From: DATGMB01 sp035293845
GTDB taxonomy: Bacteria; Acidobacteriota; Terriglobia; Bryobacterales; Bryobacteraceae
DNA: 11,181 nucleotides
Reading direction: 5' to 3'
NCBI GenBank assembly: GCA_035293845.1
Contig: DATGMB010000135.1
Location: forward strand, 1-11,181
A program made the position numbers and the translations under genes. The notes beneath the pieces were generated by a model. The model was not told the origin of the DNA, did no database searches, and saw nothing but the letters and a program-made list of their open reading frames with translations. Shown one piece after another: positions 1-6,205 of the stretch. The stretch's first letter is position 1. Every line of letters begins with the position of its first letter.

Positions 1-226
1 AGAAAAGCGGCATGTAGTCGAGAGCCTCAAGAACCGCCTGCGCAACAAATTCAACGTGGCCGTCGCCGAGATCGATCATCAGGATCTCTGGCAGCGCGCT
101 GCCGTGGCCGCGGTAACGGTCGCGAGCGACCACACCCATGCCGAAAAGGTGCTCCGTTCCGTAGAAGACGAAGCCGCTAGCCTGCTCGGCCCGGAATTGG
201 CGGAGGCGACTGTGGAATGGCTGTAG
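1..226 (+). CDS. ylxP: DUF503/YlxP-like protein, 3' part
   Basis: The reading frame enters from the left edge (first whole codon at base 2) and ends at TAG 224-226, giving the last 74 residues of a small protein. The visible part reads ESLKNRLRNKFNVAVAEID, then DLWQRAAVAAVTVASD and a C-terminal helix with a VEWL end. This matches the DUF503 (YlxP-like) family, about 95 residues long, whose members have a ferredoxin-like fold. In many bacteria this gene sits in the nusA-infB-ylxP-rbfA cluster, and rbfA does follow here 56 bases later on the same strand, which supports the call. The molecular role is not well defined; a link to translation or ribosome assembly is inferred from context. The start codon and roughly the first 20 residues lie outside the window. 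Confidence 0.8.
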   Translation, partial: EKRHVVESLKNRLRNKFNVAVAEIDHQDLWQRAAVAAVTVASDHTHAEKVLRSVEDEAASLLGPELAEATVEWL

Positions 227-282
227 ACCCCAGGTCCGGCGCCATGCCGCTGCCCTGACCCCCGATCCCGGATCCCCGCTCT

Positions 283-642
283 ATGGATGAACGCCGCACA
301 TTACGGGTCTCCGAAGCCGTCCGCGAAGAACTCGCGGAAATCATCGGCTTCGAGACGGACGATCCGCGCCTGCTCGGCGTCGAGGTGATCGAGGCCCACG
401 TCAGCCCGGACGGCCGCCACGCCACCGTCCGTGTGGCCGTGCGCGCTTCCGAGCAGCAGCAGCGCGATGCCATGGCCGCCCTCGAACATGCCAAGCACTA
501 CTTCCGGCACGAGCTCGCCACGCGCCTCAGCCTGCGCCACGTCCCCGAGCTCCACTTCGACCTGGACCGCAACCCGGACGTGGAAAGCCGGATCGACTTC
601 CTCATCAAGCGGGCCAGGAAATCCCGCGGAAGAGACGAGTAA
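283..642 (+). CDS. rbfA: 30S ribosome-binding factor RbfA
   Basis: RbfA binds free 30S subunits near the 5' end of 16S rRNA and is needed for late 30S maturation and cold adaptation. The 119-residue product has the family's usual length and layout: an N-terminal helix (RVSEAVREELAEII), the strand DPRLLGVEVIEAHVSPDGRHATV, a middle helix with ALEHAKHYFRHELATRLSLRHVPEL, and the closing LHFDLDRNPDVESRIDFLI segment. Together these form the single KH-like domain. The ATG at 283 is the only start that gives the full N-terminal helix, although no strong Shine-Dalgarno precedes it. It follows the ylxP-like gene in the conserved cluster order. The truB gene that often follows rbfA is not present here; a convergent gene begins 51 bases on. 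Confidence 0.93.
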   Translation: MDERRTLRVSEAVREELAEIIGFETDDPRLLGVEVIEAHVSPDGRHATVRVAVRASEQQQRDAMAALEHAKHYFRHELATRLSLRHVPELHFDLDRNPDVESRIDFLIKRARKSRGRDE

Positions 643-659
643 CTCGGCCGCAATCCGTA

Positions 660-688
660 AGAATGCCGGGGTGTTGAGCGGGTATTCT
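660..688. terminator. Possible hairpin between convergent rbfA and fkbM-like genes
   Basis: Bases 660-667 (AGAATGCC) pair with 681-688 (GGTATTCT), an 8-bp stem with one G-T wobble and a 13-base loop. It lies in the 51-base gap between the 3' ends of rbfA (+) and the methyltransferase gene (-), the expected place for a shared bidirectional terminator. There is no clear U-tract on either strand, so a role as an intrinsic terminator is only a guess. Confidence 0.25.
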
Positions 689-693
689 CCGCA

Positions 694-1557
694 CTACTGC
701 CGATCGACTTCACACAGCCAGTTCCTGTACTCCTCTACGCCGAAAATCTCCGCGTGGACTTCCAGTCCGCGCCCCGTGATGTGGTAGAACGTGTACCCGT
801 AATCCCGGAGAATGCCCGCCACCCGCTCGTTATCATCGCCAGGATTCGCTTCGAGCACGATTCGCGGCCGAAAGTCCTCAAGCGCTTTACGAGCGCCCAT
901 CAGAACCGCGTGCTCGAACCCCTCGACATCGATTTTCAGCATATCCGGCTTCAGGCAGTGTTCGTCGACGAGCGAATCCAGCGTCCGGCACGGCACCTGA
1001 ATGATGGTCCCCGGCTGACCTCGATATCCGTTCACCGATAAGCTGCTCATCGTTGCATCGGCGGCGCAATGAAACGGAACCATGGCATTGTGGTTCCCTA
1101 ACGCGCAGTTCACGGCAACGATACGATCACCCATCCGGTTCACATCGATATTCCGCTGCAGCGCCGCATAGGTCGGCGGGGCAGGTTCAATCGCAAATAC
1201 CTGAAGCCGGGGATTTACGATCGCGCCTAAGAGCGAATAGATGCCGCAATTCGCTCCAATATCGATAAAGCAGTACGACTCTCCCAATAGACGCAGCATC
1301 GTGGAGACCGTCTCTGCCTCCCACCGGCGCAGCCCTGCCCAAAACAACCGGTGACCGATACTGTCGAACTCCGTCGGGCACCATGCCAGCGTCCAACCGG
1401 GACCGTAGATTCGGAATGGTTGAAGAGCCCAGCGCCAGGGAAGTATCCGGCGCACACGGTCGGGCAGATATCCATGTTGGCCTGCCCAACTGACCGGGAG
1501 TCTTAAGGGATTCAGGAGAGGACTTACCACATGTTTTGAAATCCCCCGGACGTTCAT
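694..1557 (-). CDS. FkbM-family SAM-dependent methyltransferase
   Basis: The product has 287 residues. FkbM enzymes (Methyltransf_21) use S-adenosylmethionine to methylate hydroxyls, typically on sugars of glycans or on polyketides. The SAM-binding motif I is FIDIGANCGIYSLL (about residues 97-110), followed by the acidic end of the second strand in FAIEPAPPTYAALQRNI (121-137). The family-specific KIDVEGFEHAVLMGA lies at about 208-222, then RIVLEAN at 232-238. The first 90 residues form an extension without clear motifs. The ATG at 1557 is preceded by a weak GCAGG at 8 bases. The gene lies 172 bases downstream of a multi-pass membrane protein on the same strand and may be co-transcribed with it, although a possible promoter lies in the gap. 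The substrate cannot be told from sequence; cell-surface glycan O-methylation is the commonest family theme. Base usage looks less GC-rich than in rbfA. Confidence 0.9.
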   Translation of the reverse strand: MNVRGISKHVVSPLLNPLRLPVSWAGQHGYLPDRVRRILPWRWALQPFRIYGPGWTLAWCPTEFDSIGHRLFWAGLRRWEAETVSTMLRLLGESYCFIDIGANCGIYSLLGAIVNPRLQVFAIEPAPPTYAALQRNIDVNRMGDRIVAVNCALGNHNAMVPFHCAADATMSSLSVNGYRGQPGTIIQVPCRTLDSLVDEHCLKPDMLKIDVEGFEHAVLMGARKALEDFRPRIVLEANPGDDNERVAGILRDYGYTFYHITGRGLEVHAEIFGVEEYRNWLCEVDRQ

Positions 1558-1595
1558 ACAGAGTGCCTGCCCTGCGCCATCCCCATTATCAACGC

Positions 1596-1624
1596 AGAAA
1601 ACAGCGGCGGCATCCGTCCGTCAA
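1596..1624 (-). promoter_or_regulatory. Possible promoter for the FkbM-family gene
   Basis: On the minus strand TTGACG (1624-1619) is separated by exactly 17 bases from TTTTCT (1601-1596). That is a good -35 with a poor -10 (3 of 6 matches). A better -10-like hexamer, GATAAT, lies just downstream at 1590-1585 but has no matching -35. The elements sit about 30-70 bases upstream of the methyltransferase ATG, a sensible distance. The rest of the 172-base gap (1558-1729) holds no gene or clear terminator. Confidence 0.3.
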
Positions 1625-1729
1625 CGATGTTCCTGGAAACTGTCGGAGATCATCCGCGCAGGGATACCGTGTGTAAAACCCAACACGGTCACCGATTCCG
1701 GACTGGCCGCGGAGCCCGGCAAGCGGTTT

Positions 1730-2788
1730 CTAGGCCGCTCGCCGAAGCTTCATTCCGATCCCACGCAGCTCCCGCGCGGTTCCCACGATCGACATGTGAT
1801 TCAAAGGAAACTCCAGAAACACGTGCAGAAAGCTGAGGCAAAACAGGACCTTCATGGCCGCAGAGGAATCGTAGAGATAGAGCGCGATGCAGGCCGCCCA
1901 CATGACTCCGAGCAGCGGCAGCCGCATTCCCGGCACCTTGTGCCACTTGATGATCGCTGTCTTGGAAAACCAGTTCAAATAGTGGTAAGTGTACGCAAAC
2001 GCAATGAACCGCATGACCGTCAGGCCATTGTCGGAACCGAACACGCGCCGCACATTCTCATCCATCTGCGCTTGCGAGTGCGGAGGCGCCAGCCCCAACA
2101 GAGCGGTGTTGATATTCGAAAACGGGCGCCAATACGCTTGAACGATAGAGTCGCTCACTCCGAAACTGCCGGGATGCAGGACGAGGTACAGCAGCGGGCA
2201 AACCAGAAAGCACCCGAAGGCCAGGTATCCGCTGACGCTGCGCTCCTTCAACGCCCCGAAAATCATGAAGACACCCGTAAACACGTAGACATGGATCAGC
2301 GTAGGGAGAAAGAGGGCCAGCAGCAGGACGATAAAGGCACTGGAGTTGACGGCGATGAGAGAAACCGCGGCCACCAGCCCTAATCCCACCAGCCGCGCAG
2401 ACCTTGTCCCCGTCAGGAAGAAGACCAGCGCGCTTCCGAAAGCCAAACCGATCGCCGCCGCCATATCGTGGGGAGAGCGGAATAGCTTGACCGGCCCGAA
2501 AGAAAATGTCGCGAAGATGGACGGCACCAGCGCCAGTGCGGCCAGCACCCACGGGTCGTACCCGCCCTTTGTGAAGAAGCGCCGCCTCTCCAGCCAGGAG
2601 ATCTCCGTCAGGTAATGGCCGGGCCCCAGGATCGCATAGGCGAAGAGAAATAACTGGAATGGCAGGTACAGGGCAATCGCAAACGACGCCAGAATCAGAG
2701 CGATATTAATGGAATTGACGGTCCGGGTAGTCGTAGAACCACCGTGCCCCCCGGATGGGGCTTTCTTGCTGAGGGTTGCGCAAGACAT
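1730..2788 (-). CDS. Multi-pass membrane protein of unknown family
   Basis: I do not recognise this family. From the ATG at 2788 the product has 352 residues. After a short polar N-terminus it is almost wholly hydrophobic, with about eight to nine probable membrane helices: for example residues 27-55, then around DPWVLAALALVPSIFATF, MAAAIGLAFGSALVFFL, a long double segment LVGLGLVAAVSLIAVN to LALFLPTLIHVYVFTG, FGCFLVCPLLYLVL, MRFIAFAYTYHYLNWF and LPLLGVMWAACIALYLY. Histidines recur at helix ends: GPGHYLTEISW (H58), LIHVYVFTG, YTYHYLNWFSK, and FLHVFLEFPLNH near the C-terminus. Such a pattern could bind a metal or cofactor, as in some integral-membrane oxygenases, but this is speculation. An ATG-type frame stays open up to 2857; I chose 2788 because AGGCGGA lies 7 bases before it. 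It is the upstream neighbour of the FkbM-family gene. Confidence 0.7.
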   Translation of the reverse strand: MSCATLSKKAPSGGHGGSTTTRTVNSINIALILASFAIALYLPFQLFLFAYAILGPGHYLTEISWLERRRFFTKGGYDPWVLAALALVPSIFATFSFGPVKLFRSPHDMAAAIGLAFGSALVFFLTGTRSARLVGLGLVAAVSLIAVNSSAFIVLLLALFLPTLIHVYVFTGVFMIFGALKERSVSGYLAFGCFLVCPLLYLVLHPGSFGVSDSIVQAYWRPFSNINTALLGLAPPHSQAQMDENVRRVFGSDNGLTVMRFIAFAYTYHYLNWFSKTAIIKWHKVPGMRLPLLGVMWAACIALYLYDSSAAMKVLFCLSFLHVFLEFPLNHMSIVGTARELRGIGMKLRRAA

Positions 2789-2795
2789 CGAGCAG

Positions 2796-2802
2796 TCCGC
2801 CT
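2796..2802 (-). promoter_or_regulatory. Ribosome binding site deciding the membrane-protein start
   Basis: AGGCGGA on the minus strand lies 7 bases before the ATG at 2788. This favours that start over the in-frame one at 2857, whose extra 23 residues look non-native. Confidence 0.55.
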
Positions 2803-2829
2803 GTGTCGAGACTCGGGGCCACAGCCCCG

Positions 2830-2871
2830 GTGCGCCGCCGGCGCCGTCAGCAAACATCGTCGGCGCCGCAC
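2830..2871. repeat. GC-rich inverted repeat (hairpin)
   Basis: CGGCGCCG at 2839-2846 pairs perfectly with CGGCGCCG at 2861-2868 across a 14-base loop. Three further pairs (2830-2832 with 2869-2871) form beyond a 6-base bulge. It lies 50-80 bases upstream of the membrane-protein start. There is no U-tract, so it is not a typical terminator; it could be a leader structure or a protein-binding site. Confidence 0.5.
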
Positions 2872-3093
2872 AACGCCGGTAGAATACCCCCGCTCCAATT
2901 TCCCGGGCTATTGCCCAAATGGGTTAGTCCGGATGGTCAGGGGGAGCGAAGAAAAAGCGGCCACCGGAACTGCGGCAATATTTCCTCTGCGCGCTCATTG
3001 GCTTACCGGCGGAACCCGCCTTCCACCGCGCCGTGCCGTGCTATCACTGTGGTGCAGACGCTCCGTCCGCAACTCCGGAATCGGAAACCGAAA

Positions 3094-3267
3094 TTGGCTT
3101 CGTTTCGCAAATCCGTTGCCAGCCTCGCGCGGCCTTGCCCCACCCGCGATTCAGCTACCGATGGCTTCGATCTTGGCTTCGTTTTCCCAGCGCCTATCCC
3201 ACAGCAAACACGCCGCTTAACACCGATCGTTGGGTTCGTTTTGCAAAATTTGGTTTGCCTTCGTTCC
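3094..3267. repeat. Cluster of degenerate TTGGNTTCGTTT repeats
   Basis: Related motifs recur on the + strand: TTGGCTTCGTTTCGCAAA at 3094-3111, TTGGCTTCGTTTTCCCA at 3173-3189, TTGGGTTCGTTTTGCAAAA at 3230-3248, and a weaker TTTGCCTTCGTTCC at 3254-3267. A partial ATGGCTTCGAT lies at 3161-3171. On the minus strand the unit reads about AAACGAANCCAA, and in one frame it encodes KTNP/NEAN-like phrases. From memory, similar phrases turn up in many short spurious predicted proteins of Planctomycetes and related phyla, which points to a dispersed non-coding repeat rather than a gene. The spacing is irregular (about 79, 57 and 24 bases), so this is not a CRISPR array. Confidence 0.55.
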
Positions 3268-3294
3268 GTCGCGCCGGCCTTGATATCCTGTGAG

Positions 3295-4332
3295 ATGGCA
3301 AGCCGCGCGCCCGTCAACGCAAAAATTCTCTGGAACCGGTCGAAAATTCGCTCCAAACTCAAACAAACTGTGGTAGTTTTGTTTCTTTCGGGGGTGGTGT
3401 GCGCCCGCGCCCAAGCGCCTTTGCTCCGCTTGGAGAAGAGCGGCGACGCGATGGGTTCCACCTACACCGTCGAGTTGTACGGCTCCGATCGGTTAAAAAT
3501 GGAGGCTGCCGCGGACGCGGCGTTTGACGAAGTCCGGCGGCTGGATGAGCTCCTCTCGAATTACAAAGCCGATAGTGAGTGGAGCCAGGTCAACCGGCAT
3601 GCGGCGGAAAAGCCGCTGCGGATATCCCGGGAGTTATTCGATCTCCTCTGGGCCTGCCAGGAATATAGCAGGGAAAGCGAAGGCGCTTTCGATATCTCGG
3701 TTGGCCCGCTGATGAAGGTCTGGGGGTTTTACAAGGGCACCGGCCATTTGCCGCATCGGGCGGAGGTCGAGGCGGCTATGACCAAGGTGGGATACCGGCA
3801 CGTCCACCTCGACCGGGCGGCACAGACCGTCTGGTTCGACCGGCCGGGGGTGGAGTTGGACCCGGGCGGCATCGGCAAAGGCTATGCCGTCGACCGCATG
3901 GTGGATGTATTGAGACAGAAAGGGATTACCATCGCCCTCGTGGCTGGGTCGGGCAGCAGTATCTATGGTATGGGGGCTCCCCCGTCGGAGCCTCGCGGCT
4001 GGAGGATCGAGATCAAAAATCCATGGAATACAAGCCGGTCGGCGGCGGAGGTTTTCCTCAAGGACATGTCCATGTCCACCTCCGGCAGCTACGAGAAGTT
4101 CTTCCGTGCCGAAGGCCGGATTTACGCCCACATCATGGACCCGCGAACCGGATACCCGGCGCAGGGCAGCGTGGCGGTTTCGGTTGTTTGCCCGCGCACC
4201 ATCGATAGCGAGGCGTGGGCCAAGCCGTATTTCGTGAACGGCCGCCAGTGGGCGGCCAGGCATAAGCCAAAAGACTTTCGCGTATTTTTCTGCGAAGACA
4301 GGGTGGATCAGCCATGCGCGTGGCTCCAATGA
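3295..4332 (+). CDS. apbE: Exported ApbE-family flavin (FMN) transferase-like protein
   Basis: ApbE enzymes split FAD and attach FMN through a phosphoester to Thr/Ser of partner redox proteins, usually outside the cytoplasm. From ATG 3295 the product has 345 residues. A signal peptide is likely: a basic start with KLKQ, the core TVVVLFLSGVV at 25-35, and a cut near ARAQA; Cys36 lacks a proper lipobox. Family motifs follow in order: DAMGSTYTVELYG (51-63), LDELLSNYKADSEWSQVN (83-100), SEGAFDISVGPLMKVWGF (128-145), ELDPGGIGKGYAVD (187-200), MSTSGSYEKFF (260-270) and YAHIMDPRTGYPA (277-289). Two sites differ from the consensus. The usual NAGGD-like turn is AGSGSSIYGMG (218-227). The C-terminal Mg-binding DALST-like motif is EAWAK (306-310), with Glu for Asp and Lys for Thr. 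Activity may therefore be altered or lost. No good Shine-Dalgarno precedes the ATG. The 3' end overlaps hemE by 19 bases. Confidence 0.85.
   Translation: MASRAPVNAKILWNRSKIRSKLKQTVVVLFLSGVVCARAQAPLLRLEKSGDAMGSTYTVELYGSDRLKMEAAADAAFDEVRRLDELLSNYKADSEWSQVNRHAAEKPLRISRELFDLLWACQEYSRESEGAFDISVGPLMKVWGFYKGTGHLPHRAEVEAAMTKVGYRHVHLDRAAQTVWFDRPGVELDPGGIGKGYAVDRMVDVLRQKGITIALVAGSGSSIYGMGAPPSEPRGWRIEIKNPWNTSRSAAEVFLKDMSMSTSGSYEKFFRAEGRIYAHIMDPRTGYPAQGSVAVSVVCPRTIDSEAWAKPYFVNGRQWAARHKPKDFRVFFCEDRVDQPCAWLQ
4300..4306 (+). promoter_or_regulatory. Ribosome binding site of hemE, inside the apbE 3' end
   Basis: AGGGTGG lies 7 bases before the ATG at 4314. A second in-frame ATG at 4329, which forms an ATGA overlap with the apbE stop, has no comparable site. 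The upstream start is therefore preferred. Confidence 0.6.
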
Positions 4333-5351
4333 CCAGCCGGTTCCTCGACGCCTGCCGGCGGCGTCCTACCGATGTTCGGCCGGTATGGTTCATGCGGCAG
4401 GCCGGCCGTTACCTGAAGCAGTACCGCCAGATCCGCGAGCGCCACGGCATTCTCGAAATGTGCAAACGCCCCGATCTGGCCGCCACGGTCACGCTGCAGC
4501 CCGTCGAAATCCTGGACGTGGACGCGGCCATCATCTTCGCGGACCTGCTGCTGCCGGTCGAGCCGATGGGCCTCAAGCTGCGCTACGCTCCCGGCGAAGG
4601 GCCGATCATCGATAATCCCGTCCGCACCACCGACGATATCGATTCGCTCTCGACCACCAATACGGACGACCTCGGCTACGTCGGGCAGGCCATCCAGCAG
4701 GTCGTGCGCGCGCTCGCCGGCAAGGTCCCGGTGATCGGCTTCGTGGGAGCGCCGTTCACCATGGCGAGCTACATGATCGAGGGCGGAGCCTCCCGCAACT
4801 TCATCCGCACCAAGCGCATGATGTACAGCGACGAGACCATGTGGCGCCGCCTGATGGGCAAGATCGTGGACGTGCTCGCGCCCTTCGCCCACTTGCAGGT
4901 GACGGCCGGCGCGCGCGCCATTCAGGTCTTCGATAGCTGGGTCGGTGCGCTCGGCTCGGACGACTACGTGCGCTACGCCGCGCCGTACTCCCGCGCGCTC
5001 ATCGAGCGCATCCGCTCGACCGGCGTCCCGGTGATCCACTTCGGCACCGGCGCTTCCGGGTACTTCCGCGAGCTCCACGCGGCCGGCGGCGACGTCATGG
5101 GAATGGATTGGCGCATCAATATCGACCAGGCTTGGATGGACATCAGCTACCGCGCCGCGGTGCAGGGCAACCTGGATCCGGTGGCGCTGTTCGCGCCGCT
5201 CCACGAGCTGCGCGCCAAGGTCCACGAGTTGCTCAAGCGCACCGGCACGCGGCCCGGCCACATCTTCAACCTGGGGCACGGAATCCTGCCCGAAACTCCG
5301 GTCGACAACGTGCGCGCCGTGGTCGAAATGGTGCGGGAATTCCGGCCGTGA
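4314..5351 (+). CDS. hemE: Uroporphyrinogen decarboxylase
   Basis: HemE removes the four acetate carboxyls of uroporphyrinogen III to give coproporphyrinogen III in the cytoplasm, without a cofactor. The 345-residue product matches the family length. It shows signature 1 PVWFMRQAGR (23-32), the strand DAAIIFADLLLP (70-81) whose Asp77 corresponds to the catalytic Asp86 of the human enzyme, signature 2 IGFVGAPFTMASYMIEGG (141-158) with the active-site Tyr153, DSWVGALGS in the middle, and the C-terminal NLGHGILPETP with the conserved His near 322. The start at 4314 overlaps the apbE-like gene, and its final TGA overlaps the GTG start of hemH (GTGA at 5348-5351). Such overlaps usually mean translational coupling. 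The alternative start at 4329 would remove five residues. Codon use is strongly GC3-biased, unlike the preceding gene. Confidence 0.97.
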   Translation: MRVAPMTSRFLDACRRRPTDVRPVWFMRQAGRYLKQYRQIRERHGILEMCKRPDLAATVTLQPVEILDVDAAIIFADLLLPVEPMGLKLRYAPGEGPIIDNPVRTTDDIDSLSTTNTDDLGYVGQAIQQVVRALAGKVPVIGFVGAPFTMASYMIEGGASRNFIRTKRMMYSDETMWRRLMGKIVDVLAPFAHLQVTAGARAIQVFDSWVGALGSDDYVRYAAPYSRALIERIRSTGVPVIHFGTGASGYFRELHAAGGDVMGMDWRINIDQAWMDISYRAAVQGNLDPVALFAPLHELRAKVHELLKRTGTRPGHIFNLGHGILPETPVDNVRAVVEMVREFRP

Positions 5352-6205
5352 GCGATGCGGTCCTGCTCCTGGCGCACGGCGCGCCGGAGCGGGTCGAGGA
5401 TGTCGAAAGCTACCTGGCCCAGATCCGTGGCGGCCGTCCGGGCAGCGCGCAAGTCGTCGAGGAAGTCAAGCACCGCTACAGCCGGATCGGCGGCGCCTCT
5501 CCCCTGCTCCGCTGGACTCGCGAACAGGCGGCGGCACTCGAAAAGCTCCTCGGAATCCCCGTATTCTTCGCGATGCGCAACTGGCATCCCTTCATTCGGG
5601 ATGTGGTTCCGCAAATCCGCGCGGACCGCGTCGCCGCCGTTTGCCTCGCGCCCCAGTATTCCGAAATGAGCGTGGGGCTGTACATGAAGCGCACCGTGGA
5701 AGCCGCGCCGGATCTCAACCTGATCTGGGCCAGGAGCTATCACGACGAGCCGCTCCTCATCGAAGCCTTCGCCGAGCGCCTCCGCCCGCTGCTGCCGGCG
5801 GCCCGCGTTCTATTCACCGCCCACAGCCTGCCCGAAAAGATCCTCGAATCCGGCGATCCCTATCCCGAGGAATGCCGCGCCACCGCAGCCGCCGTAGCCG
5901 CGCGCGTAGGCCTGGCGAGCTACGAATTCGCCTTCCAGAGCCAGGGCATGACCTCCGAAAAATGGCTCGGCCCCACGGTCGAATGCGTGCTCGACCGCTA
6001 TGCTGCCGAAGGCGTGCGCGAGGCCGTGATCGATCCCATCGGTTTCGTCTGCGATCACGTCGAGATCCTCTACGATATCGACATCGGCTTCCGCGACTAC
6101 GCGGCCGCCCGCGGCATCGCGGTGCGCCGCCCGGAATCGCTCAACGGCTCCCCCACGTTCACCCGTGCCCTGGCCGAGGTGGCCAAGCGATGCCTGGCAG
6201 CCTGA
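5348..6205 (+). CDS. hemH: Ferrochelatase (proto- or coproporphyrin type)
   Basis: HemH inserts Fe(II) into protoporphyrin IX or, in the coproporphyrin-dependent route, into coproporphyrin III. Starting from the GTG at 5348, which overlaps the hemE stop as GTGA, the product has 285 residues, somewhat shorter than the usual 310-320. Visible family features are VLLLAHGAPE at the N-terminus, MRNWHPFI (76-83), LAPQYSEMSVG (100-110), the catalytic TAHSLP with His159, FQSQGMTSEKWLGPTVE (196-212) and IGFVCDHVEILYDID (231-245) with the metal-site Glu239. No Cys cluster of an iron-sulphur centre is seen at the C-terminus. Position between hemE and a HemY-type oxidase resembles the Bacillus hemEHY order, where the enzyme acts on coproporphyrin. 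Sequence alone does not settle which substrate is used here, and no hemQ lies in the window. Confidence 0.94.
   Translation: MSDAVLLLAHGAPERVEDVESYLAQIRGGRPGSAQVVEEVKHRYSRIGGASPLLRWTREQAAALEKLLGIPVFFAMRNWHPFIRDVVPQIRADRVAAVCLAPQYSEMSVGLYMKRTVEAAPDLNLIWARSYHDEPLLIEAFAERLRPLLPAARVLFTAHSLPEKILESGDPYPEECRATAAAVAARVGLASYEFAFQSQGMTSEKWLGPTVECVLDRYAAEGVREAVIDPIGFVCDHVEILYDIDIGFRDYAAARGIAVRRPESLNGSPTFTRALAEVAKRCLAA
6176..6182 (+). promoter_or_regulatory. Ribosome binding site of hemY, inside hemH
   Basis: GAGGTGG lies 7 bases before the ATG at 6190, within the last codons of hemH. It fixes the hemY start although the frame stays open far upstream. Confidence 0.65.

Larger units (their letters stand above)
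2789..3294. other. About 500-base divergent intergenic region without a convincing gene
   Basis: This region separates the minus-strand membrane protein from the plus-strand apbE-like gene. Frames are open through much of it on both strands, but their translations lack any domain-like pattern. On the minus strand the peptide contains short phrases such as KFCKTNP and LRNEAN. These are what results when a dispersed nucleotide repeat is translated. The right half (about 3090-3270) carries that repeat, and the left part (2830-2871) carries a hairpin. Both flanking genes should have promoters here, but I found no pair of -35 and -10 hexamers good enough to list. Confidence 0.65.

Noticed and set aside
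3094..3267. CRISPR array
   Set aside because: The repeats are degenerate, spacing varies from about 24 to 79 bases, and no cas genes are present.
2776..3294. Open frame in phase with apbE extending its N-terminus by about 170 residues
   Set aside because: The extra sequence is basic and low in hydrophobic pattern, crosses the repeat cluster, and would place the signal peptide in the middle of the protein. The ATG at 3295 gives the normal family length.
3190..3294. FMN riboswitch ahead of the flavin-related apbE gene
   Set aside because: I could not see the conserved FMN-aptamer junction sequences; the region is filled by the repeat motifs.
3003..3461. Minus-strand open frame of about 150 codons over the repeat cluster
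   Set aside because: Its translation follows the nucleotide repeat (KTNP and NEAN phrases), overlaps the start of apbE antisense, and shows no domain pattern.
4308..5279. Long antisense open frame opposite hemE
   Set aside because: It is a by-product of GC3-biased codon use in hemE; the composition is rich in Arg, His, Asp and Ala with no fold-like pattern.
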